This document shows, in pieces, positions 15,292 to 23,393 of a stretch of 64,000 nt of DNA. The notes under the pieces were generated by a model that saw only the letters and a list, made by a program, of their open reading frames with translations, made no database searches and was not told the origin of the DNA. The stretch is taken from assembly GCF_026340095.1 (NCBI RefSeq), contig NZ_JAPEPO010000001.1, forward strand, positions 6,422,001 to 6,486,000, in the 5' to 3' direction. Within the stretch, counting starts at the first letter, position 1. Each line of letters opens with the position of its first letter. The position numbers and the translations under genes were made by a program. Source of the DNA: Streptomyces sp. NBC_01446. GTDB taxonomy: Bacteria; Actinomycetota; Actinomycetes; Streptomycetales; Streptomycetaceae.

Positions 15292-16161
15292 ATGCTGCCC
15301 CGGAACTGGAAACGTGCGGTCAGATCCCTGACCGCGGCCCTGCTGCTCACGGCCGCGGCCACCGCGGTCCCCGCCGCCGCCGTTCACGCCGACACCGCCC
15401 CCAGCAGCGGCTGGAACAACTACAACTGCAAGCCGTCCGCCGCCCACCCGCGCCCCGTCGTCCTCGTCCACGGCACTTTCGGGAACTCCGTCGACAACTG
15501 GCTCGTCCTCGCCCCCTACCTGGTGAACCGCGGCTACTGCGTCTTCTCGCTCGACTACGGACAGCTGCCCGGCGTCCCGCTGTTCAACGGCCTCGGCCCG
15601 ATCGACAAGTCGGCGGGCCAGCTCGACACGTTCGTCGACAAGGTGCTCGCCGCCACCAGCGCCCCCAAGGCCGACCTCGTCGGCCACTCGCAGGGCGGCA
15701 TGATGCCCCGCTACTACCTCAAGTTCCTCGGCGGCGCCGCGAAGGTGAACTCCCTCGTCGGTGTCGCACCCGACAACCACGGCACCACCCTGAACGGCCT
15801 GACCAATCTCCTGCCGTACTTCCCCGGGGCCGGTGACCTGCTGACCCTCGCCACCCCCGGCCTCGCCGACCAGATGGCGGGCTCCCCGTTCATCACCAAG
15901 CTCAACCAGGGCGGGGACACCGTCCCCGGCGTCCACTACACCGTCATCGCGACCAAGTACGACGAGGTCGTCACCCCGTACGGCACCCAGTTCCTGAGCG
16001 GCCCCGACGTCCACAACGTCAAGCTCCAGGACCTGTGCGCCGTCGACCTGTCCGAGCACGTCGCCATCGGCACCATCGACCGCGTCGCCTTCCACGAGGT
16101 CGCGAACGCCCTCGACCCGGCCCACGCCACCCCCACCACCTGCGCCTCGGCGGTGAGTTGA
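15292..16161 (+). CDS. Secreted triacylglycerol lipase/esterase (alpha/beta hydrolase)
   Basis: A 289-residue secreted hydrolase. The signal peptide covers about residues 1-35 (basic start, Leu/Ala core, ends VHADT). The fold begins with VVLVHGTFGNSVDNW (oxyanion loop) and the nucleophile elbow is GHSQGG with Ser133. The acid is probably in the YTVIATKYDEVVTPYG segment and the catalytic His in LSEHVAIGTIDRVAFHEV, as in class 2 bacterial lipases. Two cysteine pairs would stabilise it outside the cell. ATG start with AAGGAG 15278-15283. Single transcription unit: repeated motifs upstream and a terminator downstream. Natural substrate not shown. Confidence 0.9.
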   Translation: MLPRNWKRAVRSLTAALLLTAAATAVPAAAVHADTAPSSGWNNYNCKPSAAHPRPVVLVHGTFGNSVDNWLVLAPYLVNRGYCVFSLDYGQLPGVPLFNGLGPIDKSAGQLDTFVDKVLAATSAPKADLVGHSQGGMMPRYYLKFLGGAAKVNSLVGVAPDNHGTTLNGLTNLLPYFPGAGDLLTLATPGLADQMAGSPFITKLNQGGDTVPGVHYTVIATKYDEVVTPYGTQFLSGPDVHNVKLQDLCAVDLSEHVAIGTIDRVAFHEVANALDPAHATPTTCASAVS

Positions 16162-16185
16162 GCCCGGAGCAGTGAGCAAGAAAAA

Positions 16186-16225
16186 GGGCCGCCGTCCCCG
16201 GGCGTGGGCAGGGGGACGGCGGCCC
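16186..16225. terminator. Terminator between lipase and LPMO genes (bidirectional)
   Basis: 14-bp stem, arms 16186-16199 (GGGCCGCCGTCCCC) and 16212-16225, with a 12-base loop. Read on the - strand it is followed by TTTTTC, a good intrinsic terminator for the LPMO gene; on the + strand it also follows the lipase stop. Confidence 0.8.
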
Positions 16226-16236
16226 GGCTGGGGGCG

Positions 16237-17225
16237 TCAGCGGCTGTGGCGCCCGCCCGTCACGGAGCGGCGCCGCACCGACGCGAACATCGTCGCGGCA
16301 CCGACCGCCAGGACCGCGGCGCCGCCCATCGCGATGTACGGGGTGGTGCTGTCGCCGCCGGTCTCGGCGAGGTTCTCGTCGGCGAGAGGCTTCGTGGCAC
16401 CGCCCTTCGCCTCCGGCCCGTTGCCGCCCGACGAGGCATCGGCGGCCGGCGCCGCGGACTCCTCGGTCTGCGGCTCGGCGCTGCCCCCGGCGGCACCGTG
16501 GTGGTGCTCCACGGACGACTTGCCGGCGCCGTCCGCGATCTCCTGGTCGGAGGGCGCGGAGGCGGCGGGAGCGGCCGCACCGGCCCCGCTGTCCTTGCCG
16601 AACACCACGTCGGAGCAGGTGTAGAAGGCCTCGGGGGAGTCGGAGCGCTGCCAGATCGAGTAGATGAGGTGGCGGCCCGACCGCGCCGGGACGTCACCGT
16701 CGAAGACGTAGTCGCCGTTCTCCATCTTCGGGTCGGTGACCTGACGAAGGGCTGCGCCTCCAGGTCCGACCACTTCAGCGGCTTCGTCGGGTCGTATGAG
16801 TCCTTGGTGATGTACAGCTCGAACGAGCCCTTGTGCGGGGCCGTTCCCTTGTAGTGGAACGTGTGACTGCCCGCCGACATCGGGCTCGACGGCCAGTCGG
16901 CGCGCGCAAGATCGAGCCCCTTGTACTTGTCGTTGCCCGCGCTGCACAGCTTGCCGTCGGGGATGATCTCCTTCGACTTGCCCGCGGCGTTCGCGATGTT
17001 GACCGCGTTCCAGTCGTAGAAGGCCTGCGCGCCACTGGCCGCGACGGCGGCCTTGCACGCCGCGGACTGCGGGCTCTCCGGGCCCTCCGCGTAGCAGGCG
17101 GAGACGCGGCTGACCGGGTCCGTCATCGAGCCGTGCGCCGACGCGGGCGCGGCGGCCAGCGCGGTCAGGGCGAACGGGACGGCACCTGCGACGGCGAACG
17201 CGGCGGCCTTGCGGCGAACTGTCAT
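16237..17225 (-). pseudogene. AA10 lytic polysaccharide monooxygenase with LAETG sortase anchor, broken by one frameshift
   Basis: The N-terminal half begins at ATG 17225: signal peptide ends APASA, then mature His31 (HGSMTDPVSR), the first residue of the copper-binding histidine brace; the second brace histidine is in SHTFHYKG. Near 16740 the frame breaks: after KWSDLEAQPFV the family continues in another frame as VTDPKMENGDYVFDGDVP...HLIYSIWQRSDSPEAFYTCSDVVFG. One extra base near 16735-16745 would restore an uninterrupted 329-residue protein. The tail is a Pro/Ala/Ser-rich linker, LAETG, a hydrophobic helix and RRR, a class E sortase signal. So the intact form would be a wall-anchored oxidative chitin or cellulose enzyme. 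A sequencing error is possible because both halves look well conserved. Confidence 0.85.
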
Positions 17226-17317
17226 GAGTGGAACTCCTCAACGGCGGTTCAGGGGTGGGGGGACGGGCCGCGACGACGGCCCCGGCGGTGAGAAAGCTAG
17301 CCCCTGAAAACCGCGAA

Positions 17318-17340
17318 ATCGCCTGCTGAGAGCAGGCGAT
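17318..17340. other. 10-bp perfect hairpin between LPMO and acetyltransferase genes
   Basis: Arms ATCGCCTGCT (17318-17327) and its complement (17331-17340) with loop GAG. It lies in the divergent gap 17226-17404, 65 bp before the + strand gene. It could be a leader stem or operator; followed by GATCTTTAT on the + strand but no gene precedes it, so a terminator role is unlikely. Confidence 0.45.
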
Positions 17341-17404
17341 GGCGATCTTTATGGTGGGTTTAAGGAGGTGCTCAGGCTGCGATCAGGTCCCGTACTGTGC
17401 GGCC

Positions 17405-17884
17405 ATGACTCACACAGTTCGCCGCGCAGTGGCAGCCGACGTACCCGCCGTGAAAACGGTGACCGACGCCGCCTACCACCACTACATCGACCGCATCGGA
17501 GTGGTGCCCGCGCCCATGGAGGCCGACCACGGCGCCGAAGTGGCCGCGGGCAGGGTCTACGTCGTGGACGGGGAGCGGGGCGGAGCGCCCGCCGTCGTCG
17601 GGCTCGTGGTCGTCGAGCCCCGCGAGGACCATCTGTTCCTCGACAGCATCGCCGTGCACCCCGACGCCCATGGACAGGGCGTGGGGCGACGGCTGCTGGC
17701 ATTCGTCGACGAGCACGCGCGCGTGCTCGGCCTTCCCGAGGTACGGCTCTACACGAACGCGATGATGTGGGAGAACCAGGAGATCTATCCGCGGTACGGA
17801 TACGAGGTGGTGGAGCGCCGCGTCGATGGCCCCTACGACCGCATCCACTACCGCAAGGGGCTCTCCATCGACCGGCCCGCGTGA
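17405..17884 (+). CDS. GNAT family N-acetyltransferase
   Basis: A 159-residue GNAT protein. It shows the N-terminal VRRAVAADVPAVKTVTDAAY segment and motif A DSIAVHPDAHGQGVGRRLLAFVDEHA, where Q/GxGxG/A binds the acetyl-CoA pyrophosphate, then motif B with EVRLYTNAMMWENQEIYPRYGYEVVERR. The TNAMM..N...Y...GY pattern occurs in many actinobacterial small-molecule acetyltransferases. ATG 17405 is chosen over an earlier in-frame start because it matches the family N-terminus. Acceptor substrate unknown. Confidence 0.88.
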   Translation: MTHTVRRAVAADVPAVKTVTDAAYHHYIDRIGVVPAPMEADHGAEVAAGRVYVVDGERGGAPAVVGLVVVEPREDHLFLDSIAVHPDAHGQGVGRRLLAFVDEHARVLGLPEVRLYTNAMMWENQEIYPRYGYEVVERRVDGPYDRIHYRKGLSIDRPA

Positions 17885-17903
17885 CGCGTGCGCCCCGGCC
17901 CGC

Positions 17904-18047
17904 TCACTCGTCGGGCCACCACGTGCGCCGGATGTCCTTGCGCACTTCCGGACGGTCGTGGCGGCGCTCGGCGGCGGCGTCTTCCTGCTGCTGCCGGCGG
18001 GTGGTGCTGGTCTTCGCCACGGGCTTGTTGATGGTCACACGGCGCAT
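17904..18047 (-). CDS. Conserved small basic protein, 47 residues
   Basis: A short gene starting MRRVTINKPVAK and ending DIRRTWWPDE. ATG at 18047 has a strong GGAGG 5 bases upstream, and the reading frame shows Streptomyces codon use. The protein is highly charged (Arg/Lys/Glu) with a Gln/Ala/Arg helix in the middle and a Trp-Trp near the end. Function unknown; I have a recollection of similar short proteins in other Streptomyces but could not check. It stands convergent to the acetyltransferase gene. Confidence 0.7.
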   Translation of the reverse strand: MRRVTINKPVAKTSTTRRQQQEDAAAERRHDRPEVRKDIRRTWWPDE

Positions 18048-18157
18048 GACTGCCTCCTGTGCCTACCCCGGTTCCACTGCGGTACCGCTGTAGACGTGTT
18101 CCCCGGAGGGTGACGCATCGAAGCGTGATTGTCAGTGGCAGGTGTCACGATCTGGGC

Positions 18158-18793
18158 ATGAGTATGAGCGAGGACACCACGAACCGGGACATGGCGCCCC
18201 TCGATCCGGTCGACTGGGACGCCGAGGCCGCGGCCTTCGACGACGAACCCGACCATGGTCTGCGTGATCCCGCCGTGCGCGGGGCCTGGGCCGCACGCCT
18301 GCGGGACTGGCTGCCGGACCACCCCTGCGACCTGCTCGACCTGGGCTGCGGCACGGGCAGCATGTCGCTGCTCGCCACCGACCAGGGACACAGCGTGACC
18401 GCGGTCGACCTGTCGCCCGCCATGGTCGACCTCGCGCGCGCCAAGCTCGCCGGCCGCGCCGCGCGGGTGCTCGTCGGGGACGCCGCAGCGCCGCCCGTCG
18501 CAGGCGAGACCTTCGACGTCATACTCGTGCGGCACGTCGCGTGGACACTGCCCGACCTCGACGGTGCCCTCGCGCACTGGCTCTCGTTGCTGCGGCCCGG
18601 CGGGCGGCTGATCCTGGTGGAGGGCGTGTGGGGAACGCTCTGCCCCGTCGGCGTCCCGGCGGTCCGGCTCACCGGCGCCCTCGCCCCGCTCGCCACCCAC
18701 GTCCGGCACGAACCGCTCTCCGGCGACGCGCTGTTGTGGGGGAGACAGGTCGATGACGACCGGTACGCGGTGGTCGCGACCGCACGGCTCTAG
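18158..18793 (+). CDS. Class I SAM-dependent methyltransferase
   Basis: A 211-residue methyltransferase. Motif I is LLDLGCGTGSMSLLA, motif II VTAVDLSPAMVDLARAK, then VLVGDAAAPPV and FDVILVRHVAWTLPDLDGAL, and LLRPGGRLILVEGVWG (motif III/post). These are the SAM-binding elements of the Methyltransf_11/25 group acting on small molecules. No membrane segment. Start at ATG 18158; ATG 18164 is an alternative. Its stop codon overlaps the stop of the convergent DUF402 gene by 2-3 bases. Substrate unknown. Confidence 0.88.
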   Translation: MSMSEDTTNRDMAPLDPVDWDAEAAAFDDEPDHGLRDPAVRGAWAARLRDWLPDHPCDLLDLGCGTGSMSLLATDQGHSVTAVDLSPAMVDLARAKLAGRAARVLVGDAAAPPVAGETFDVILVRHVAWTLPDLDGALAHWLSLLRPGGRLILVEGVWGTLCPVGVPAVRLTGALAPLATHVRHEPLSGDALLWGRQVDDDRYAVVATARL

Positions 18794-19290
18794 GCGAGCA
18801 GCCGGGCGAACCCCTCGGTGCGCGCGAGGAGTTCGAGGTCGTCGAGGGCGCGCAGCGCGGCCGCCGCCGCGTGCGGGTCGCTCTCCGCGAGCCCGCTCTC
18901 CGCGAACTCGTCCTCGTCGAGCCGCAGTACGTCACGGCCGTCCGCCGAGACCCACAGGTCGAGGTCGAGATCCTCCACGACGAGTTCGCCGCCCTCGCGG
19001 ACCGCCGGCCGGGTCACGTCGCAGTACCAGCCCTTGAGCGTGCCGCCGCCGGTGCGCACCTCCTTGACCGCGTACCACCGGTCCCGCCAGTAGTGCTCGG
19101 TGAAGGTGTCGCCCGGCCCGAAGCGCACGAACCCGAAGTCCCTGACCCCGGGGGAGGCCCAGGCGGCGGTGACGGTCACGCGCGTGCCGTCGTCGCGGAC
19201 GACGTCCGCGGGATAACGGATCTTCGTGCGGCCCGCTTTGAGCAGGACTACCTCAAGCGTCTCGGTCGTCTCAGGTGAGAGTGCGGACAT
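18790..19290 (-). CDS. DUF402 domain protein (possible nucleotide phosphatase)
   Basis: A 166-residue protein with the DUF402 core: KIRYPADVV, WASPGVRDFGFVRFGPGDTFTEHYWRDRWYAV, GTLKGWYCDVTRPA and ELVVEDLDLDLWVSADG. The acidic D-LDLDLW cluster and the Lys/Tyr residues match the metal-binding pocket of the family, members of which hydrolyse nucleoside di/triphosphates. The start at ATG 19290 has GGAGG 7 bases upstream; this is preferred over an upstream start. It overlaps the preceding GNAT gene by 20 bp, so the two are probably one transcript. Confidence 0.85.
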   Translation of the reverse strand: MSALSPETTETLEVVLLKAGRTKIRYPADVVRDDGTRVTVTAAWASPGVRDFGFVRFGPGDTFTEHYWRDRWYAVKEVRTGGGTLKGWYCDVTRPAVREGGELVVEDLDLDLWVSADGRDVLRLDEDEFAESGLAESDPHAAAAALRALDDLELLARTEGFARLLA

Positions 19291-20191
19291 GGCGTACCTC
19301 CGTGGCACAGATCTCGTAGCCGAACCATTTGTTGATCGCGAGCATCGGGCCGTTCCCCGCGTCGTTGCCCGTGAACGCCTCCGTGATGCCCGCCTCGCGT
19401 GCGCGGTGCAGGGAGTCGTTCTTGGCCAGCTTGGCCAGGCCGCGGCCGCGGAACCCCCGCGCGGTGCCGGTCATGCCCGACGTGTAGCGGGTCTCGTCAT
19501 CGGTGCGGGACAGGCTGAACGCCACGGGCCGGCCGTCGGCCACGGCCACCGAGGTCAGTTCGTGGTCGGTCAGCGGATGGTGCCAGGTCTCGTCGAGCCA
19601 GTGCTCGTAGTCCGTGAACTCCGTGGCCACGTCGCTCGGTTCATCGCTCACGGTCTCCGCGTCCAGTTCGAACAGCGGACGCGGGTCGTCCGCGAAGTCC
19701 GCGCCGGTCCGCAGCGTCACTCCGGCCGGCGCCGCGGCGAGCGGCGGCAGCGTGCCGTGCGCCAGATCGAGGCGGAGGAAGTGGGCCGGCCGGCTCGCCC
19801 GGTAGCCGCGGCGCGCGGCGAACGCCCGGTCCCGCGGGGTGTCCAGCACCCACGAGTAGACGGCGACGGCGCCCTCACCGGCGAGATACTCCTCCGCCGC
19901 CCGCACGATGAGGGACCCGGCTCCGAGACCTGTGTGCCCGGGATCCACATAGACGTTCACATAGCCCTGCCCCGGGTCCGGGCTGTCGTACGCGATCCCG
20001 ACCTGCGCGGTGCCGACGACCTCGCCGTCGGCCTCGGCGACCAACGGCCGGTACCGGGCGTCCGGATGGGCGTGTGCCAGATCGAAGGCGACCGACTCGG
20101 CGGTGGCGAGCATGGCGGGCAGTGCGGCGCGGCGAACCCGGGCGAACGCAGCCGCGTCCTCGGGCCGAAGGGCCCGGACGATCACAGTCAT
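19271..20191 (-). CDS. Double-domain GNAT acetyltransferase
   Basis: A 306-residue protein with two GNAT folds. The N-terminal one has YVNVYVDPGHTGLGAGSLIVRAAEEY (acetyl-CoA loop), the C-terminal one has YTSGMTGTARGFRGRGLAKLAKNDSLHRARE followed by TGNDAGNGPMLAINKWFGYE. The latter pattern (TVR..RGRGLA..LK....A...G.....T.N...N..M..IN...G) is that of mycothiol synthase-like and aminoglycoside-type tandem GNATs. MshD itself is similar in layout, but the sequence is not close enough to claim that. ATG 20191. First gene of a - strand pair with the DUF402 gene; divergent to a GntR regulator 70 bp away. Confidence 0.85.
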   Translation of the reverse strand: MTVIVRALRPEDAAAFARVRRAALPAMLATAESVAFDLAHAHPDARYRPLVAEADGEVVGTAQVGIAYDSPDPGQGYVNVYVDPGHTGLGAGSLIVRAAEEYLAGEGAVAVYSWVLDTPRDRAFAARRGYRASRPAHFLRLDLAHGTLPPLAAAPAGVTLRTGADFADDPRPLFELDAETVSDEPSDVATEFTDYEHWLDETWHHPLTDHELTSVAVADGRPVAFSLSRTDDETRYTSGMTGTARGFRGRGLAKLAKNDSLHRAREAGITEAFTGNDAGNGPMLAINKWFGYEICATEVRHVRTLT

Positions 20192-20261
20192 ACGGCCGCA
20201 CGCTACGCGCGGGGCGCGCCGGGGTGCCTCCCATTTTTGCGAGGTGCGGGACAATCGGCCC

Positions 20262-20642
20262 GTGACCTTGAAGATCGACATCGATGCGGGCGCGGCGACG
20301 GCGCCCTACGAACAGGTACGGGCGCAGATCGCCGGACAGGCCCTCTCCGGGACCCTGCCCGTCGGCTACAAATTGCCGACGGTGCGCGGGCTCGCCGAGA
20401 CGCTCGGCCTGGCCGCGAACACGGTGGCCAAGGCGTATCGGGCGCTCGAGTCGGACGGGGTGATCGAGACGCGCGGCCGCAACGGCACGTTCGTGGCCGC
20501 CGCCGGTGACGCGTCGGCCCGGGAGGCCTCGGCGGCGGCCGCCGCGTTCGCGGAACGGGCCCACCGCCTCGGCCTCTCCGAGGCGCAGGCGCTTGCCGCG
20601 GTACGGGACGCGCTGCGGGCGTCGTACGGGGACAAGGGGTGA
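20262..20642 (+). CDS. GntR family regulator (short, YtrA-like)
   Basis: A 126-residue protein made up almost only of the GntR winged helix: APYEQVRAQIAGQALSGTLPVGYKLPTVRGLAETLGLAANTVAKAYRALESDGVIETRGRNGTFVA. A helical tail of about 45 residues follows, too short for a FadR or HutC ligand domain, which fits the YtrA subfamily. Such regulators usually control transporter or membrane-protein genes; here the divergent acetyltransferase pair is the nearest candidate target. GTG start. Confidence 0.88.
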   Translation: MTLKIDIDAGAATAPYEQVRAQIAGQALSGTLPVGYKLPTVRGLAETLGLAANTVAKAYRALESDGVIETRGRNGTFVAAAGDASAREASAAAAAFAERAHRLGLSEAQALAAVRDALRASYGDKG

Positions 20643-20679
20643 CCGGGTAGCAGCCCTGGGCACCCAGGTCCTGAGCCAC

Positions 20680-21774
20680 CTACAGGTACAGCCCCGCGTC
20701 CGCCGAATCGCGCTGGTCCGGGACCGACGCCGGGCTGGTGCCGCGGCGCAGCGCGTACAGCTCTGCGAGCGTCGCGCCGTCGCGGCCCACGCCTTCCTCG
20801 TTGCCGAGCCAGTCCACCGACTCACGGTGGGTGAGGGGGCCCACCTCGATACGGGCCAGGCAGCGGCCGGGGCGTACGACCGCCGGGTGGAGACGCTCCA
20901 GGTCCTCGTTCGTCGTGACGCCGACCAGCACGTTCCGCCCCTGCCCGAGCAGGCCGTCCGTCAGGTTGAGCAGGCGTGAGAGCGCCTGCCCCGCCGTGTG
21001 CTTGGCCTCGCCGCGGATGAGCTCGTCGCAGTCCTCCAGGAGGAGTAGGCGCCAGCGGCCCTTCGCCGTGCCGTCGTCCTCGCCGATCGCGATGTCCATG
21101 AGGTAGCCGACGTCGGAGAACAGCCGCTCCGGGTCCAGTACGCAGTCCACCTGGCACCAGTCCCGCCACGACCGGGCCAGCGTGCGCAGCGCGGACGTCT
21201 TGCCCGTGCCGGGGGGCCCGTGCAGCAGGAGCAGCCGGCCGGCGATGTCCTCCGGGGTCGTCTTCATCAGCTGGTCCATGGCCCCGGCCACCGGCGCCGT
21301 GTAGTTCTCCCGCACATCGTCCCACGTACCGGCCGAGATCTGCCGCGTGGTGCGGTGCGGTCCGCGCCGGGGCGAGACGTACCAGAACCCCATCGTCACG
21401 TTCTCCGGCTGGGGTTCGGGCTCGTCGGCGGCGCCGTCCGTGGCCTGCCCGAGCACCTTCTCGGCCAGCTCCGCGGTGGTCGCCGTCACCGTGACGTCGG
21501 CGCCCCTGTTCCAGCGGGAGACGAGGACGGTCCAGCCGTCGCCCTCGGCGAGCGTCGCGCTGCGGTCGTCGTCGCGCGCGGAGCGCAGGACCACCGCGTG
21601 GGGCGGCAGGAGGGTGGCCCCCGACCGCACCCGGTCGATGTTCGCCGCGTGCGAGTGCGGCTGCTCGCCCGTCGCGAAACGGCCGAGGAACAGCGCGTCG
21701 ACGACGTCGGCCGGAGAGTCGCTGTCGTCGACGTTGAGCCGGATCGGCAGCGCGTCGTGTGGGTTCGCAGACAT
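20680..21774 (-). CDS. AAA+ ATPase (DUF5925 and AAA domains)
   Basis: A 364-residue protein. The first about 150 residues form a conserved actinobacterial domain (DUF5925-type: PIRLNVDDSDSPADVVDALFLGRF). The second half is an AAA+ module: Walker A LLHGPPGTGKTSA, Walker B RLLLLEDCDELI, sensor 1 NVLVGVTTNEDLERL and arginine finger region HPAVVRPGRC. Role unknown; the CDC48/ATAD3-like AAA subtype suggests remodelling of a protein partner. Start ATG 21774 is chosen; ATG 21783 is 3 codons upstream in the same frame. It stands alone between a GntR gene and a divergent glycoside hydrolase gene. Confidence 0.85.
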   Translation of the reverse strand: MSANPHDALPIRLNVDDSDSPADVVDALFLGRFATGEQPHSHAANIDRVRSGATLLPPHAVVLRSARDDDRSATLAEGDGWTVLVSRWNRGADVTVTATTAELAEKVLGQATDGAADEPEPQPENVTMGFWYVSPRRGPHRTTRQISAGTWDDVRENYTAPVAGAMDQLMKTTPEDIAGRLLLLHGPPGTGKTSALRTLARSWRDWCQVDCVLDPERLFSDVGYLMDIAIGEDDGTAKGRWRLLLLEDCDELIRGEAKHTAGQALSRLLNLTDGLLGQGRNVLVGVTTNEDLERLHPAVVRPGRCLARIEVGPLTHRESVDWLGNEEGVGRDGATLAELYALRRGTSPASVPDQRDSADAGLYL

Positions 21775-21929
21775 GCCCGCCATGATCCGCCACGCACGGC
21801 GCTCCCGCACGGGATTTCCGCAGCGCGTCACACGCTTGCCCGCACGGCGGCCCGCTCCCGTTCGCCGTTACGACCCTGTCGCAGCGGAGTCTGTCCCTCC
21901 GTGAAGGACCGTAGTTACTCTTGCCCTTG

Positions 21930-23354
21930 ATGGGACGTCATGGGTGGAATTCGGGGGCGGGGCGGTGGCGGCTCACCGCTCTGCTCGGCGTGGGGGTGGC
22001 CGTTCTGGCCCTGGTGCTGACGGTGATCAGCACACTGCCGAACGACCGGGCCGACGACAGGGGCACCACGAGCGCCGGTGACAAGGTGCACGGCTCCCCG
22101 TCCGACCCGTCCGCGCAGCTGGGGCCGGCGGTCGGGTGGGGCTTCACGCACACCCAGTACAGCGCGGACGAGGGAGACGACGGCGCGACGCGGCGGGTCG
22201 AGGACATGCTCTCCGGCCAGGGGGTTCCGCAGATCCAGCACATCATGGGCTGGGGCGCCGGGAACCCCGAGCCGGTCAAGGGCCGTTACGACTTCGACGA
22301 GATGGACCGCCGGATCGACTTCATCAGGAAGTCGGGCGGCACCCCCGTCGTCACGCTGTGCTGCTCCCCGGACTGGATGAAGGGCGGCAAGGCGGGGGTC
22401 GACAACACGGACTGGAGCCGGCAGTCCCTGGAGACCGCGCCCGACCGCGCGCACTTCAAGGACTTCGCCGCGCTCGCCGCGACGGTCGCCAAGCAATACC
22501 CGGACGTGCGTCACTTCATCGTCTGGAACGAGTTCAAGGGCTTCTGGAACAACGGGAAGCAGCGCTGGGACTACGAGGGCTACACAGAGCTGTACAACCT
22601 CGTCTACAAGGCCCTCAAGAAGGTCGACAAGGACATCATGGTCGGCGGGCCCTACCTGGTGATGGACAGCGTCGACCCGCGCCAGAGCGAGAACGCGTCG
22701 GCGGACGTGAAGGGGCCCTGGGGCAGCATGGACCAGCGGGTCCTCGACGCCTTCGACTACTGGAACAAGAACAAGGCGGGCGCCGACTTCGTCGTCGTCG
22801 ACGGCTCCAGCTACACCGTCGACGACGAGCTGCTGCCCGACGCGTTCAAGGCCACCGACAAACTCACCGCCGTCGGCAAGTGGGTGGAGCGGCAGACCCG
22901 TGACCTGCCCCTGTGGTGGGCCGAGTACTACGTGGAGCCCGGCGACCGGAACGACGACCGCAAGGGCTGGAGCGAGCCGCACCGCGTCGCGGTCCAGGCG
23001 TCCGGCCTCGTCGCGATGGCCAAGGGCGGCGCGTCCTCCGGCTTCTACTGGAACCCGGAGGAGAAGACGGGCACGACGTGCGCCGGCTGCCTGTGGACGC
23101 CCACGCAGTCGGGCGACGGCGGCACGAAACTGCCCATGTACGACCTGATCTCCCGCTTCCACAGGGCGTTCCCGCCCGGCACCGCGTACGAGACGGTGCC
23201 GGTCGCCGCGGACGACGTACCGAACGTGCGGGTGCTCGCCGACGACAGGACGGTCGTCGTGGTGAACACCCTGAACCGGAAGATCAGCGCGAAGGTCGAC
23301 GGGAAGCGGTTCGAGATGGGTGCCTACGAAGTGAAGTGGCTCGAGCGGAAGTAG
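21930..23354 (+). CDS. Membrane-anchored or secreted GH39-like glycoside hydrolase
   Basis: A 474-residue protein: one hydrophobic helix near residues 17-38 (signal anchor or signal peptide), then a clan GH-A TIM barrel. The acid/base is probably Glu201 in HFIVWNEFKGFW, and Glu332 in PLWWAEYY is placed as a nucleophile. The pattern FDEMDRRIDFIRKSGGTPVVTLCCSPDWM is typical for GH39 relatives acting on bacterial exopolysaccharides (PslG is an example of the wider family). It ends 39 bp from the convergent flippase/glycosyltransferase fusion, so it may trim or release the polymer made by that locus. No strong ribosome binding site before ATG 21930. Confidence 0.82.
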   Translation: MGRHGWNSGAGRWRLTALLGVGVAVLALVLTVISTLPNDRADDRGTTSAGDKVHGSPSDPSAQLGPAVGWGFTHTQYSADEGDDGATRRVEDMLSGQGVPQIQHIMGWGAGNPEPVKGRYDFDEMDRRIDFIRKSGGTPVVTLCCSPDWMKGGKAGVDNTDWSRQSLETAPDRAHFKDFAALAATVAKQYPDVRHFIVWNEFKGFWNNGKQRWDYEGYTELYNLVYKALKKVDKDIMVGGPYLVMDSVDPRQSENASADVKGPWGSMDQRVLDAFDYWNKNKAGADFVVVDGSSYTVDDELLPDAFKATDKLTAVGKWVERQTRDLPLWWAEYYVEPGDRNDDRKGWSEPHRVAVQASGLVAMAKGGASSGFYWNPEEKTGTTCAGCLWTPTQSGDGGTKLPMYDLISRFHRAFPPGTAYETVPVAADDVPNVRVLADDRTVVVVNTLNRKISAKVDGKRFEMGAYEVKWLERK

Positions 23355-23393
23355 TCCGCCCGAGCCACCGACTGCTCACAGGACCCGCGGGGC

